Of a stretch of 33,091 nucleotides of DNA, positions 16,195 to 24,897 are shown one piece after another. Origin of the DNA: an uncultured Prevotellaceae bacterium (lineage in GTDB: Bacteria; Bacteroidota; Bacteroidia; Bacteroidales; Bacteroidaceae); the NCBI GenBank assembly GCA_902769705.1, contig CACXPX010000044.1, positions 1 to 33,091 on the forward strand, given 5' to 3'. Every line of letters begins with the position of its first letter. Position 1 is the first letter of the stretch. Made by a program: the position numbers and the translations under genes. The notes under the pieces were generated by a model. It ran no database searches. It had not been told where the DNA came from and saw only the letters and a program-made list of their open reading frames with translations.

Positions 16195-17502
16195 ATGAAA
16201 AAATACTTTTTACTATCCATGCTGCTGCTCCTTGCAGCAACAACCCTGAGCGCCCAAACCATTCTGAAGGGCGACATGAACAATGACAACGAAGTGACGA
16301 TTGCCGATGTGACTTCTGTGGTAAACGTGGTTCTAGGCAAAGCCCCGAAAGAGACCATCAACGCAGGCGGAAGTCCGTATCTGGTTGACAACAGCCTGGT
16401 GGTGGGAACATGGTATGCGCCCGACGGGACCTCGTTCACCCTGAACGAAGACGGCACCACCAACTTCCCTAATGCAGCCACCTTCAAGTTCCGTCCCTAT
16501 CAAGGCACACTCATGCTCTTCAATGCATCGGGGAGGCCATTAAAGACTTTGGTGTTGAACGAGGTGGAGACTTCCTACCTATTGGCGATTGACTATGCTA
16601 CGGGGGGGTATACCTATTACATCAACTCTGGCTCGCTGGCTACGGGTATCACGCTCAGTCAGACCTCACTCTCTATATACTCTGACAACACAGCCCAGCT
16701 CTCCGCCTCTCTTTCTCCAGAAGGAGCAGTTGGCAACGTCACATGGACGAGCAGCAACGAGAGTGTGGCCACTGTAGATGCAAACGGCGTGGTGACCGCT
16801 ATAGAAGGGGGAAATTGCACTATAACTGCTACAGTAGGAGGCAGTGGCGTAAAGGCAACATGTATCGTAACTGTTGTCGGAGAAGTGCACGCTTATGTTG
16901 ACCTCGATCTGCCCAGCGGAACGCTATGGGCAACTTGCAACGTGGGTGCCAGCAGTCCTGAGGAAAACGGCGACTATTTCGCTTGGGGCGAGACCACAGG
17001 GCACAACGACGGAAAGAACAATTTCAATTGGAGCACATACAAGTGGTGCAAGGGGTCTAGAACTACACTGACCAAATACTGCTGTGAGAGCTCCTTTGGA
17101 TATGAAGGCTTCACCGACAACAAAATGGAACTTGACCTTGAGGACGATGCTGCCTATGTGAATTGGGGGCCTGCTTGGCGTATGCCGAGCAAAGAGCAAT
17201 TTGAAGAGCTTTTCAACAGGAGCTATACCACCGTCGAAACGACTACACAGAACGGTAAGATGGGCTTAAAGGTTACCAGTAAATCGAATAAAAACTCCAT
17301 TTTCTTGCGCGGTGCAGGGCAATTCTACCAGAATTCTATCAGCCTTGCGGGCACGACCGGCCACTACTGGACGCGTTCAATCCACTCGACCTCGTACTAT
17401 GCGTGGGAGTTCTACTTCAATTCGAGCGACGTTTCCACCATGAGTGTGGGCGCCTGCGACCATTGCTACGGTCTGTCTGTACGCCCTGTGCGCTCAAAAT
17501 AG
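16195..17502 (+). CDS. Secreted protein: dockerin-like motif, BIG2 domain, Fibrobacter-type C-terminal domain
   Basis: The 435-residue product has a signal peptide (1-20, cut after LSA). Immediately after it, GDMNNDNEVTIADVTSVV (26-43) is a single dockerin type I-like calcium loop with helix. A beta-rich region (about 62-145) follows, including VVGTWYAPDGTSFTLNEDGTT. A BIG2 Ig-like domain covers about 152-227 (ITLSQTSLSIYSDNTAQLSA, ATVDANGVVTAIEGG). The C-terminal 200 residues begin YVDLDLPSGTLWATCNVGA, contain YFAWGETTG and WRMPSKEQFEEL, and end LSVRPV, matching the Fibrobacter succinogenes paralogous (DUF1566-like) domain. One dockerin-like unit at the N-terminus is unusual, as true dockerins are usually doubled and C-terminal. 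Role unknown; surface display or secretion is likely. Confidence 0.85.
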   Translation: MKKYFLLSMLLLLAATTLSAQTILKGDMNNDNEVTIADVTSVVNVVLGKAPKETINAGGSPYLVDNSLVVGTWYAPDGTSFTLNEDGTTNFPNAATFKFRPYQGTLMLFNASGRPLKTLVLNEVETSYLLAIDYATGGYTYYINSGSLATGITLSQTSLSIYSDNTAQLSASLSPEGAVGNVTWTSSNESVATVDANGVVTAIEGGNCTITATVGGSGVKATCIVTVVGEVHAYVDLDLPSGTLWATCNVGASSPEENGDYFAWGETTGHNDGKNNFNWSTYKWCKGSRTTLTKYCCESSFGYEGFTDNKMELDLEDDAAYVNWGPAWRMPSKEQFEELFNRSYTTVETTTQNGKMGLKVTSKSNKNSIFLRGAGQFYQNSISLAGTTGHYWTRSIHSTSYYAWEFYFNSSDVSTMSVGACDHCYGLSVRPVRSK

Positions 17503-17530
17503 AACGACCATAGGAAATGCAACAAACAGA

Positions 17531-17565
17531 AGGCGGGGCACACCATGTGAGGCTCCGCCTTTTTG
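17531..17565 (+). terminator. Terminator after the dockerin/BIG2 gene
   Basis: GGCGGGGC (17532-17539) pairs with GCTCCGCC (17552-17559) with one G-U, and the loop holds a second small stem (CACA with TGTG). A T-run follows to 17564. Confidence 0.85.
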
Positions 17566-17736
17566 GTGTTTATTGGCTCCTATTCATACCTTTTTTCATC
17601 TTTCATCTTTTTTCTCGTTTTTCATTTTTCGTTTTTCATTCGTATCTTTGGCTTCGCCGAAAGGCTACGGGTTGGCGAACTAAGTTCGGGAATAGATACT
17701 CTTGTTCGACAATAAAAACAAAAAAAACCTTTTTTG

Positions 17737-17768
17737 TTTTGTATTGTTCTCACTTATTTGTATCTTTG
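17737..17768 (+). promoter_or_regulatory. Promoter of the NMT1-like lipoprotein gene, near-leaderless
   Basis: TTTTG at 17737-17741 and TATCTTTG at 17761-17768 are 19 bases apart. The ATG at 17774 begins only 5 bases after the -7 element, so the transcript would start at or next to the start codon. A second TATCTTTG at 17643-17650 may be a relic or an alternative promoter. Confidence 0.65.
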
Positions 17769-17773
17769 CATTT

Positions 17774-18676
17774 ATGAAAAATTTCCTATATCTGCTGATA
17801 TTGGCCTTCTTGGCTGCCGCTTGCGGTCCTTCATACGAAGAGAAGAAACGCCTGACGCGTGCCCAACAAGCGCAATTGAAGAAAGAGGATTCACTCGCCC
17901 TGAAGGTGGCGGTGCTTCCCACTCTCGATTGTCTGCCCATCTATTTGGCCAAAGAACACAGGTTTTTCGACACGTTGAAGACCGATGTCAGACTGCGACT
18001 ATACACCGCCCAGATGGATTGCGACACAGCGCTGGCCAACGGAAGAGTGGAAGGCAGCATCACCGACCTCATCAGAGGCGAACGCCTGCAAACAAAGGGA
18101 ACACCCTTGCGCTATGTGGCGGCAACAAACACCCATTGGCAATTCATCAGCAACCGTACGGCACGCGTTAAGGAACCCAAGCAACTGGGCGACAAAATGG
18201 TGGCTATGACCCGCTATTCGGCTACTGACTATCTGACCGACTTGGCTCTCGATGGTGTGCAAACCAGCGCCACCGTGTTCCGCATTCAAATCAACGACAT
18301 ACCGCTGAGACTCCGCATGCTCATCAACAACGAGATGGACGCGATGTGGCTGCCCGAACCTCAAGCCACTACGGCAAGACTGGCCAAACACCCTGTGATG
18401 ATGGACACCAAGACGAAAGACATACGATTGGGAGCCATCGCCTTCCGCGAAAACGCCTTGAAAGACAAACGTCGCCAACAACAGCTGAACGCATTCGTGA
18501 AAGCATACAACAGGGCTTGCGACTCTATCAATCATTATGGAACGAAGGAGTATGCCGACCTGATTAAGAAATATTGCCGTGTTGACGACAAAACCGTTGA
18601 GGCTTTGCCTAAAATGAATTTCCCACACGCGGCTCCACCTCGTGAAGCCGACTTGGCAAGAGCAAAGAAAAAATAG
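17774..18676 (+). CDS. NMT1/THI5-like ABC substrate-binding lipoprotein
   Basis: The 300-residue product starts MKNFLYLLILAFLAAACG with lipobox AAAC, so it is lipidated. A short charged linker precedes a periplasmic binding fold of the NMT1/SsuA type: LKVAVLPTLDCLPIYLAKEHRFFD, then GSITDLIRGERLQTKG, LGDKMVAMTRYSATDYLTDLALDG and AMWLPEPQATTARL. Such proteins bind thiamine precursors, sulfonates or similar compounds. No permease or ATPase gene is nearby, so it is an orphan or has been repurposed. The ATG at 17774 is chosen because the in-frame ATG at 17702 lies upstream of the promoter. It ends 18 bp before the TPR gene, with a good ribosome site (AAAGGAG) between them. Confidence 0.83.
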   Translation: MKNFLYLLILAFLAAACGPSYEEKKRLTRAQQAQLKKEDSLALKVAVLPTLDCLPIYLAKEHRFFDTLKTDVRLRLYTAQMDCDTALANGRVEGSITDLIRGERLQTKGTPLRYVAATNTHWQFISNRTARVKEPKQLGDKMVAMTRYSATDYLTDLALDGVQTSATVFRIQINDIPLRLRMLINNEMDAMWLPEPQATTARLAKHPVMMDTKTKDIRLGAIAFRENALKDKRRQQQLNAFVKAYNRACDSINHYGTKEYADLIKKYCRVDDKTVEALPKMNFPHAAPPREADLARAKKK

Positions 18677-18694
18677 AAAGGAGAACCATACAAA

Positions 18695-20890
18695 ATGCTG
18701 GACGAACCCACCCTGAAAGAAACGAAACGCATCATCCTGGAAGAAAGGAATCTGGGAAGTGCGCTGAAACGGTTACACGCTTTTATGGCCGACAGGCAAT
18801 GGTTGTCTTCGTATGCCCAACTCTTGGAGAGCATCGAAAACGACTATCAGCTGATGTGCGACTTCATGATGCGCGGATTCCGCGACGACAAGCGCTCTGA
18901 AGTCTACGACAACCTGCTGAGGAAGGCCTATCGATTCGTTTGCGACCTTGAACTTCAGGTGGCTGTCAGAGGCGCCAACATCTCGTTGCGCGAAGCTGCC
19001 AATATAGCCGGACCATCAGGATTGTCGCCCGACGCCGCACGCAGTCGGCTCGAAGGATTCGTGCAAGAGGCGGCTATGCTCTCGCTTGAAAGTGATGAGA
19101 CGAAAAAAGAGCGTCAGGAGGAACTCGCGTTCAAGCACCAGCAATATGTCAACTGGCTGTTCAACGCCATCCTCGTTTCACCCCAATGGAACGAAGGGCA
19201 AGCTTCAGCGATGAGCCAGCTGATTCTCTCGCCCACTATCGACTCGATTGACGCACGAATGATGGTTTGCGCCATCATGCTCTCGGCGATGAACGAGTTT
19301 GATGTCTATAAGCTGGAGGTCTTGAAAGAGGTTTATCAGCAAGCCACCGACGAATATCTGAAACAACGTGCACTCGTTGGATTTGCCTTCTCGTTGCCTA
19401 TGGGCGACTATTCGTTATTCGAACAATTCAAGACAGTGGTGGCCGACTTCTGCAACAACGAAGAGGCTCGTCGCGAATTGTTGGAACTCCAGATGCAAGT
19501 ATTCTTCTGCATGAACACCGACCGCGACAATGCCGCCATTCAACGCGACATCATCCCCACCATCATGAAGAACAACAACTTCAAGATTTCAAGGTTCGGC
19601 ATTGAGGAAAAGGAAGACGACCCCATGCAAGACATCCTGCACCCCGATGCCGACGACAAAGCGATGGAGGAGTTGGAGGCAAGCATCAACAAGATGGTGA
19701 ACATGCAGAAAGCAGGTTCCGACATCTACTTCGGTGGATTCTCCCAGATGAAACGGTTCTCGTTCTTCTACACATTGAGCAACTGGTTCATCCCCTTCTA
19801 CCTGGAACATCCGGGCATCACGCATGTGGCAGAGAAACTGAAGGGAATGCGTTTCCTTCAGATATTGCTCGACAGCGGACCTTTTTGCGACTCCGACAAG
19901 TATTCGTTTGCGTTGGCTATGCTGAGCGTTTTCGACAAGATTCCCGCCAACATGCGCGAGATGCTCAACAACCGCGAGGCAATAGGCCCCACGATGGACG
20001 ATTCGGACAAGCAATCGCCAGCCTACATCAGACGGATGTATCTCCAAGACCTTTATCGATTCTTCCGCGTCTATCAGCAAAAGAACGACTTCGAAACACC
20101 ATTCGACTACGAGAAGAATGCCGACCGTTTCTTTTTTGCAAACCCCGCTTTTGGCGACACATCGTTGAAAGAGATGTTTGCGAAGATGGGGCGATTCCTC
20201 ATCAAGCAAAAGCGCTACGATTGTCTGCGCCTGATGCTCGAACAACAAATTTGGCCGACTGATGAAACTGAACACGACTTGTTTGAAGCCCTCTTGGCGA
20301 TGAATGAAGGGCGGTATAACAATGCGAAAATCAGTTTCAGCCGGGTTGTGGCCTTGCAACCTGACAACGAACAGGCGTTGAAAGGACTAGCACAGGCAAG
20401 TCTGAGATGTGGCGATTTTGCCGAAGCCGACAAACAATATGCGTTGCTCACCGAACGACAACCCGAGAACAAGCACTACCAACTCAACTTGAGCATTGCC
20501 CGAATCAACAACAACAAGATTGACGAAGGCGTGAAACTGTTGTACAAGCTCAACTATGAGAATCCCGATGATATGAACGTGATGCGCGCTTTGGGATGGG
20601 GACTGATGATGCAAAAGAATGTGCAGCAAGCCGAAGGCATCTACGACTCGATATTGGCCCAACCCAAACACGAAGCAATGGATTGCCTGAATGCCGGTTA
20701 TTGCAAATGGTTTGCGGGCAAAGTGAATGAAGCCGTAACGCTTTTCCACGAGTTTGTTGGGAAAGTAGACAACGAGAAAGATGTCGCAATACTTATGCGT
20801 GAAGCTTTTGAAAACGACAAGGCCCTACTCCACCTATATGAAATAAAGAATGCCGATATGGCGATTATGGCCGATGTTGTAGGGAGATAA
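18695..20890 (+). CDS. Large cytoplasmic TPR-containing protein
   Basis: The 731-residue product has no signal peptide or membrane segment. The N-terminal two thirds are helical without a recognised domain. TPR-type pairs are clear toward the C-terminus: AKISFSRVVALQPDNEQALKGLAQASLRCGDFAEADKQYALLTERQPENKHYQLNLS and onward to ALGWGLMMQKNVQQAEGIYDSILAQPKHEAMDCLNAGYC. An AAAGGAG lies 12 bases before the ATG. It is translated from the same message as the substrate-binding lipoprotein by spacing. Homologues are common as uncharacterised proteins in Bacteroidales; I cannot assign a function. A bidirectional terminator follows. Confidence 0.88.
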   Translation: MLDEPTLKETKRIILEERNLGSALKRLHAFMADRQWLSSYAQLLESIENDYQLMCDFMMRGFRDDKRSEVYDNLLRKAYRFVCDLELQVAVRGANISLREAANIAGPSGLSPDAARSRLEGFVQEAAMLSLESDETKKERQEELAFKHQQYVNWLFNAILVSPQWNEGQASAMSQLILSPTIDSIDARMMVCAIMLSAMNEFDVYKLEVLKEVYQQATDEYLKQRALVGFAFSLPMGDYSLFEQFKTVVADFCNNEEARRELLELQMQVFFCMNTDRDNAAIQRDIIPTIMKNNNFKISRFGIEEKEDDPMQDILHPDADDKAMEELEASINKMVNMQKAGSDIYFGGFSQMKRFSFFYTLSNWFIPFYLEHPGITHVAEKLKGMRFLQILLDSGPFCDSDKYSFALAMLSVFDKIPANMREMLNNREAIGPTMDDSDKQSPAYIRRMYLQDLYRFFRVYQQKNDFETPFDYEKNADRFFFANPAFGDTSLKEMFAKMGRFLIKQKRYDCLRLMLEQQIWPTDETEHDLFEALLAMNEGRYNNAKISFSRVVALQPDNEQALKGLAQASLRCGDFAEADKQYALLTERQPENKHYQLNLSIARINNNKIDEGVKLLYKLNYENPDDMNVMRALGWGLMMQKNVQQAEGIYDSILAQPKHEAMDCLNAGYCKWFAGKVNEAVTLFHEFVGKVDNEKDVAILMREAFENDKALLHLYEIKNADMAIMADVVGR

Positions 20891-20933
20891 AATCAAGAAA
20901 TACCTGACAAACAAGAAATATTGATAAACTAAA

Positions 20934-20966
20934 AAGGTTGCGAAACACAATGTTCCGCAACCCTTT
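20934..20966. terminator. Bidirectional terminator between the TPR gene and gdhA
   Basis: GGTTGCG (20936-20942) pairs with CGCAACC (20956-20962), extended by AAC/GTT around one mismatch. A-runs and T-runs on both sides let it serve the plus-strand TPR gene and the minus-strand gdhA. Confidence 0.85.
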
Positions 20967-20988
20967 ATATTTATAGGGAGTTCGCCGA

Positions 20989-22357
20989 TTAAACGATACC
21001 CTGAGCCATCATAGCTTTGGCAACCTTCATGAAGCCAGCCACGTTAGCACCCTTCACATAGTTGATATATCCATCCTTCTCTGTACCGTACTTCACGCAG
21101 TTCTCGTGAATGTCGTTCATGATACGCTTCAGATAGTTGTCAACTTCCTCAGCTGTCCAGCTCAGACGCTCAGAGTTCTGTGACATCTCCAGACCAGATA
21201 CAGATACACCACCGGCGTTAGAAGCCTTACCCAGAGTTCTGTGACATCTCCAGACCAGATACCGATACACCACCGGCGTTAGAAGCCTTACCAGGAGAGT
21301 AGAGGATCTTAGCATCCTGGAAGATCTTGATAGCCTCAGGCAGTGAAGGCATGTTTGCACCCTCAGCCACAGCAATCACACCGTTCTTCACGAGGGCAGC
21401 AGCCTCGTCACCGTTGATCTCGTTCTGTGTAGCGCAAGGCAGAGCAATATCAGCCTTCTCATACCAAGGACGCTTGCCCTCGTAGTACTTAGCTGTACCG
21501 CGCTCTACGTTCTTCAGTTCCATGATATAGTCGAGTTTTGCACGATCGATTCCATCGGGATCAAAGATGTAACCGTCAGAGTCAGACATGGTCATGGGGA
21601 TAGCACCCAGCTGCAGACACTTCTCAGCAGCATACTGAGCCACGTTACCAGCACCAGAGATCAGCACCTTCTTACCCTTGATGTCGATGTTGCGGGTTGC
21701 AAGCATAGAAGTCAGGAAATAAACAGTACCGTAACCGGTTGCCTCAGGACGGATCAGTGAACCACCGAAGGGGATTCCCTTACCGGTCAGCACGCCCTGG
21801 AACTGATGAGTGAGCTTCTTGTACTGTCCGAACAGATAGCCAACCTCACGGCCACCTACACCGATATCACCAGCGGGAACGTCCTCGTCCGGACCAATCA
21901 CACGGTACAACTCGTTCATGAATGCCTGGCAGAAGCGCATCACCTCTGCATCGCTCTTACCACGGGGAGAGAAGTCGGAACCACCCTTTGCACCACCCAT
22001 TGGAAGTGTGGTCAGTGAGTTTTTGAAGGTCTGCTCGAAAGCAAGGAACTTCAGAATACCGAGGTTCACACTCTTGTGATAGCGAAGGCCACCTTTGTAC
22101 GGACCAATGGCATTGTTGTGCTGGATTCGGTAACCCATGTTTGTCTGCACGTTACCCTTGTCATCCACCCAAGTAATGCGGAACTCACATATACGATCGG
22201 GGATGCACAGACGCTCAATCAGGTTAGCCTTCTCAAACTCAGGGTGCTTGTTATACTCTTCCTCAATCGTAGGAAGTACCTGAGAAACTGCCTGGATGTA
22301 CTCCGGCTCATTGGGAAATCTCTGCTTCAGAGTTTCTACAACTTTTGCTGCATTCAT
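20989..22357 (-). pseudogene. gdhA: NADP-type glutamate dehydrogenase, frameshifted by 61-bp tandem duplication
   Basis: The frame from ATG at 22355-22357 is a hexameric-type glutamate dehydrogenase, which converts 2-oxoglutarate and ammonium to glutamate. Visible are GYRIQHNNAIGPYKGGLRYH, the active-site LPMGGAKGGSDFSPRGK, GDIGVGGREVGYLFGQYKKL and the nucleotide motif SGAGNVAQYA. Translation stops at 21227-21229 after 376 residues. The stop is caused by a 61-bp tandem duplication (21171-21231 and 21232-21292), which is not a multiple of three. The remaining C-terminal 60 residues (ERLSWTAEEVDNYLKRIM to KAMMAQGIV) continue in another frame to 20989. Removing one copy restores an uninterrupted 435-residue enzyme. 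The lost segment is part of the conserved C-terminal helices, so the truncated product is probably inactive. An assembly artefact is possible. Confidence 0.9.
21171..21292 (-). repeat. 61-bp tandem duplication inside gdhA
   Basis: Copies 21171-21231 and 21232-21292 agree at 60 of 61 positions. The single difference (21202 A, 21263 C on the plus strand) changes a serine codon from TCT to TCG in the coding strand and is synonymous. The encoded segment is GKASNAGGVSVSGLEMSQNS. Confidence 0.95.
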
Positions 22358-22412
22358 AATCTTTTTACTTTAATTTTATTGGTTGGTTTATAAATAATCA
22401 ATTAAACTTTTG

Positions 22413-22443
22413 CAAAGGTATAGCTTTTTTCTCAAAAAACAAA
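22413..22443 (-). promoter_or_regulatory. Promoter of gdhA
   Basis: On the minus strand TTTG (22443-22440) and TACCTTTG (22420-22413) are 19 bases apart; the leader is about 50 nt. The promoter looks intact despite the broken coding region. Confidence 0.75.
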
Positions 22444-22625
22444 CAAAAAGAAAGATTTTTTATCAAAAAAATAGAAAAAAGCTACTTTTTCTTCAAAAAA
22501 AGAAGAAAAATAACACTTTGAGTACATAATTTCGGCTCAATTGTGTGCGACAACAACATGCGAGTCATCTTTTTTCTTGACATAATGTAAAACAAAATTA
22601 CGTTTTTCCCAACAAAAAGATGAAA
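22444..22625. other. A/T-rich intergenic region between gdhA promoter and rho terminator
   Basis: It contains many A-runs (for example about 22463-22507) that may bend DNA or act as an UP-type element upstream of gdhA. I see no gene, repeat or known regulatory motif beyond this. Confidence 0.5.
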
Positions 22626-22665
22626 CCAAAAATGCCCAACCGACTCTATGCTGAGTCAGCTGGGC
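22626..22665 (-). terminator. Terminator of rho
   Basis: A 13-bp stem (22634-22646 with 22653-22665, two G-U pairs) with a 6-base loop is followed on the minus strand by ATTTTTGG. A smaller GTCAAC/GTTGAC hairpin (22678-22694) overlaps the rho stop codon. Confidence 0.85.
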
Positions 22666-22694
22666 TTATACTATAATGTCAACCTTTCGTTGAC

Positions 22695-24701
22695 TTATGA
22701 ATTCATCGACAACAGGAACTCTTCGTTGTTGACTGTCGTCTGCATACGCTCATGAATGGTGTTCATAGCTTCAATCGGATTCATATCGGCAATATATTTG
22801 CGCAGAATCCACATGCGGTCGAGTGTGGTCTTGTCTTGCAACAAATCGTCGCGGCGTGTGCTCGAAGCAACAAGATTGACAGCCGGGAAGATTCGCTTGT
22901 TGGAGAGCGAGCGGTCGAGTTGCAACTCCATGTTACCCGTTCCCTTGAATTCCTCAAAGATCACCTCATCCATCTTCGAACCCGTGTCGATGAGAGCTGT
23001 GGCAATGATAGTGAGCGATCCCCCACCCTCGATGTTTCTTGCAGCACCGAAGAAACGTTTGGGCTTTTGCAAAGCATTAGCGTCGACACCACCCGTCAGC
23101 ACCTTACCGCTGGCTGGAGAAACGGTGTTGTAGGCACGAGCTAGACGAGTAATTGAGTCGAGGAATATCACGACATCGTGTCCGCACTCCACCATACGCT
23201 TAGCTTTCTCAAGCACGATACCGGCAATCTTCACATGACGCTCGGCAGGCTCGTCGAATGTTGAAGCAATAACCTCAGCGTTCACGGTACGAGCCATATC
23301 GGTAACCTCTTCAGGGCGCTCGTCGATAAGCAGCATCATCAAGTAGGCCTCGGGATGGTTGGCGGCGATAGCGTTGGCAATGTCCTTCATCAGGATGGTC
23401 TTACCCGTCTTCGGCTGAGCGACAATCAACGCACGCTGGCCTTTACCGATGGGTGAAAACAGGTCGACGATTCGAGTTGAAAGGTTGGTGGTCTGTGCAT
23501 CACCGCAAAGCGTAAACTTCTCATCGGGGAAGAGCGGAGTGAGATGCTCGAAGGGAATGCGGTCGCGCACTTCAGAGGGCACACGTCCGTTAATCTTCTC
23601 AATATTTGTCAACGGGAAATACTTCTCGCCATCATGTGGAGGACGCACGCTGCATTGAATCACATCGCCCGTCTTCAATCCATAACGCTTGATGAGGTTG
23701 GTGGCCACATACACATCGTCGGGTGAAGACAAATAGTTGTAATCGCTCGAACGAAGGAATCCATATCCGTCGGGCATGATCTCGAGCACTCCGTTAGCTT
23801 TCACGATATCCTCGAAATCGTATTGTGGAGTGGCCACAACTGCCTGTTGCTGATAGACAGGAGCAGCTTGCATGACGGGCATCGTGGGATTGTCGAACAT
23901 GTCGTAGTTGGGTACAGCACCCTGGTCCTCAATGGGGAGGTCGACCACAGGGATGAAGTCGGTGCCGTCTTGCGGGTCGCCTTCCCAATAACCGTTCTCT
24001 ATCATCTCCACTTGCTCTTCGCCACCTTCATTGTGAGCATTAATCTTTGCCTGAAGTTGTGCGAGGAGATCAGAGTTCTCAGGTTCGTTATTACTTCCCA
24101 TTGCGAATTCAGCCTCAGGAACAAACTCTGCATCATTCTGCTCTTCGGGAACAAAATCTTCTGCGACTGGTTGGAGAGATGGTTCTTCAACGTCTTGCAC
24201 GGGGGCATCAACCACATTTTCTTTAACAACACTTGCACCTTCAGCTTCCTGAAGTTCAGCAGCAGCCTTGGCTTCTTCGGCAGCCTTTGCAGCCTCAATC
24301 TCCTTCTTGGTTCTTCTGCCTCTGCGTTTGGGTGCTGGAGCAGGCTCTTCCTCAACGGCAGCTACAGGTGCCTCAGAAGCTTCTGCTTCAACCGTCGGGG
24401 GAACATCCTTGAAAAGAGGAGCTTGCTCAACAGCCGACTTGTTTTTCTTCAAGTCAAAGTTCTCGCCCTCTTTACCATTCACCGAGTAGACACGGTCGGT
24501 GGTGTCTTTCTTGGCAATACGCGTACGCTTGCGTTTGGTGGTCAGGGGATTCTTCGTTGCTTCAGCAACGGCCTGCTTCTCCAGAATGTCATAAACCAAA
24601 GCTTCTATATCTGAGCTCAGACTCAAGTCGGCGCCCACTTCTTTAGCAATATCTTCGAGTTCGGAGATATTTTTCGATAATAAATCGTCTTTGTAATACA
24701 T
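22695..24701 (-). CDS. rho: Transcription termination factor Rho with long disordered insertion
   Basis: The 668-residue product has a Rho N-terminal domain (1-45, [19 protein letters not shown]). About 240 residues of low-complexity, Glu/Ala/Pro/Gln-rich sequence with a basic patch ([10 protein letters not shown]) follow. Next come the cold-shock-like RNA-binding domain from about residue 297 ([17 protein letters not shown]) and the ATPase ring. Walker A is PKTGKT at about 430-435; [19 protein letters not shown] and the Q-loop/R-loop region ([15 protein letters not shown]) follow. The start [10 protein letters not shown] at 24701 is preferred over an ATG at 24734. E. coli Rho is 419 residues; the excess is the insertion. 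Disordered Rho insertions are known in Bacteroides, where they drive condensate formation. Confidence 0.95.
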   Translation of the reverse strand: MYYKDDLLSKNISELEDIAKEVGADLSLSSDIEALVYDILEKQAVAEATKNPLTTKRKRTRIAKKDTTDRVYSVNGKEGENFDLKKNKSAVEQAPLFKDVPPTVEAEASEAPVAAVEEEPAPAPKRRGRRTKKEIEAAKAAEEAKAAAELQEAEGASVVKENVVDAPVQDVEEPSLQPVAEDFVPEEQNDAEFVPEAEFAMGSNNEPENSDLLAQLQAKINAHNEGGEEQVEMIENGYWEGDPQDGTDFIPVVDLPIEDQGAVPNYDMFDNPTMPVMQAAPVYQQQAVVATPQYDFEDIVKANGVLEIMPDGYGFLRSSDYNYLSSPDDVYVATNLIKRYGLKTGDVIQCSVRPPHDGEKYFPLTNIEKINGRVPSEVRDRIPFEHLTPLFPDEKFTLCGDAQTTNLSTRIVDLFSPIGKGQRALIVAQPKTGKTILMKDIANAIAANHPEAYLMMLLIDERPEEVTDMARTVNAEVIASTFDEPAERHVKIAGIVLEKAKRMVECGHDVVIFLDSITRLARAYNTVSPASGKVLTGGVDANALQKPKRFFGAARNIEGGGSLTIIATALIDTGSKMDEVIFEEFKGTGNMELQLDRSLSNKRIFPAVNLVASSTRRDDLLQDKTTLDRMWILRKYIADMNPIEAMNTIHERMQTTVNNEEFLLSMNS

Positions 24702-24728
24702 GTAGAATAATATGAATTTGTTGAAATA

Positions 24729-24759
24729 CAACACGTTTCCAGAACAGAAACGTTGTGTC
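24729..24759 (-). promoter_or_regulatory. Hairpin in the rho leader
   Basis: CGTTTC and GAAACG enclose CAGAACA, and flanking ACAACA/TGTGT bases extend the stem imperfectly. It lies inside the 70-nt rho leader and could take part in rho autoregulation, which is inference. Confidence 0.45.
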
Positions 24760-24776
24760 AGTCTTTAAAACTTGTG

Positions 24777-24808
24777 CAAAGTTACATAATTATTCTGACA
24801 TAGACAAA
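24777..24808 (-). promoter_or_regulatory. Promoter of rho
   Basis: On the minus strand TTTG (24808-24805) and TAACTTTG (24784-24777) are 20 bases apart. The -33 element lies within the T-run of the upstream rpsA terminator. Confidence 0.75.
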
Positions 24809-24837
24809 AAAAAGACCGCTTTTTTTCAAAGCGGTCC
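24805..24837 (-). terminator. Terminator of rpsA
   Basis: GACCGCTTT (24814-24822) and AAAGCGGTC (24828-24836) form the stem; on the minus strand eight T follow. It separates rpsA from rho while overlapping the rho -33 element. Confidence 0.92.
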
Positions 24838-24897
24838 TTCCTTTATTTGGTTGTTTTTCCACATTATTATATATGTGGACTTTCAACTCGTCACGTA

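Noticed and set aside
20989-21375. Separate 128-codon gene downstream of gdhA
   Set aside because: Its second half is the displaced C-terminus of gdhA; its first part is out-of-frame gdhA sequence.
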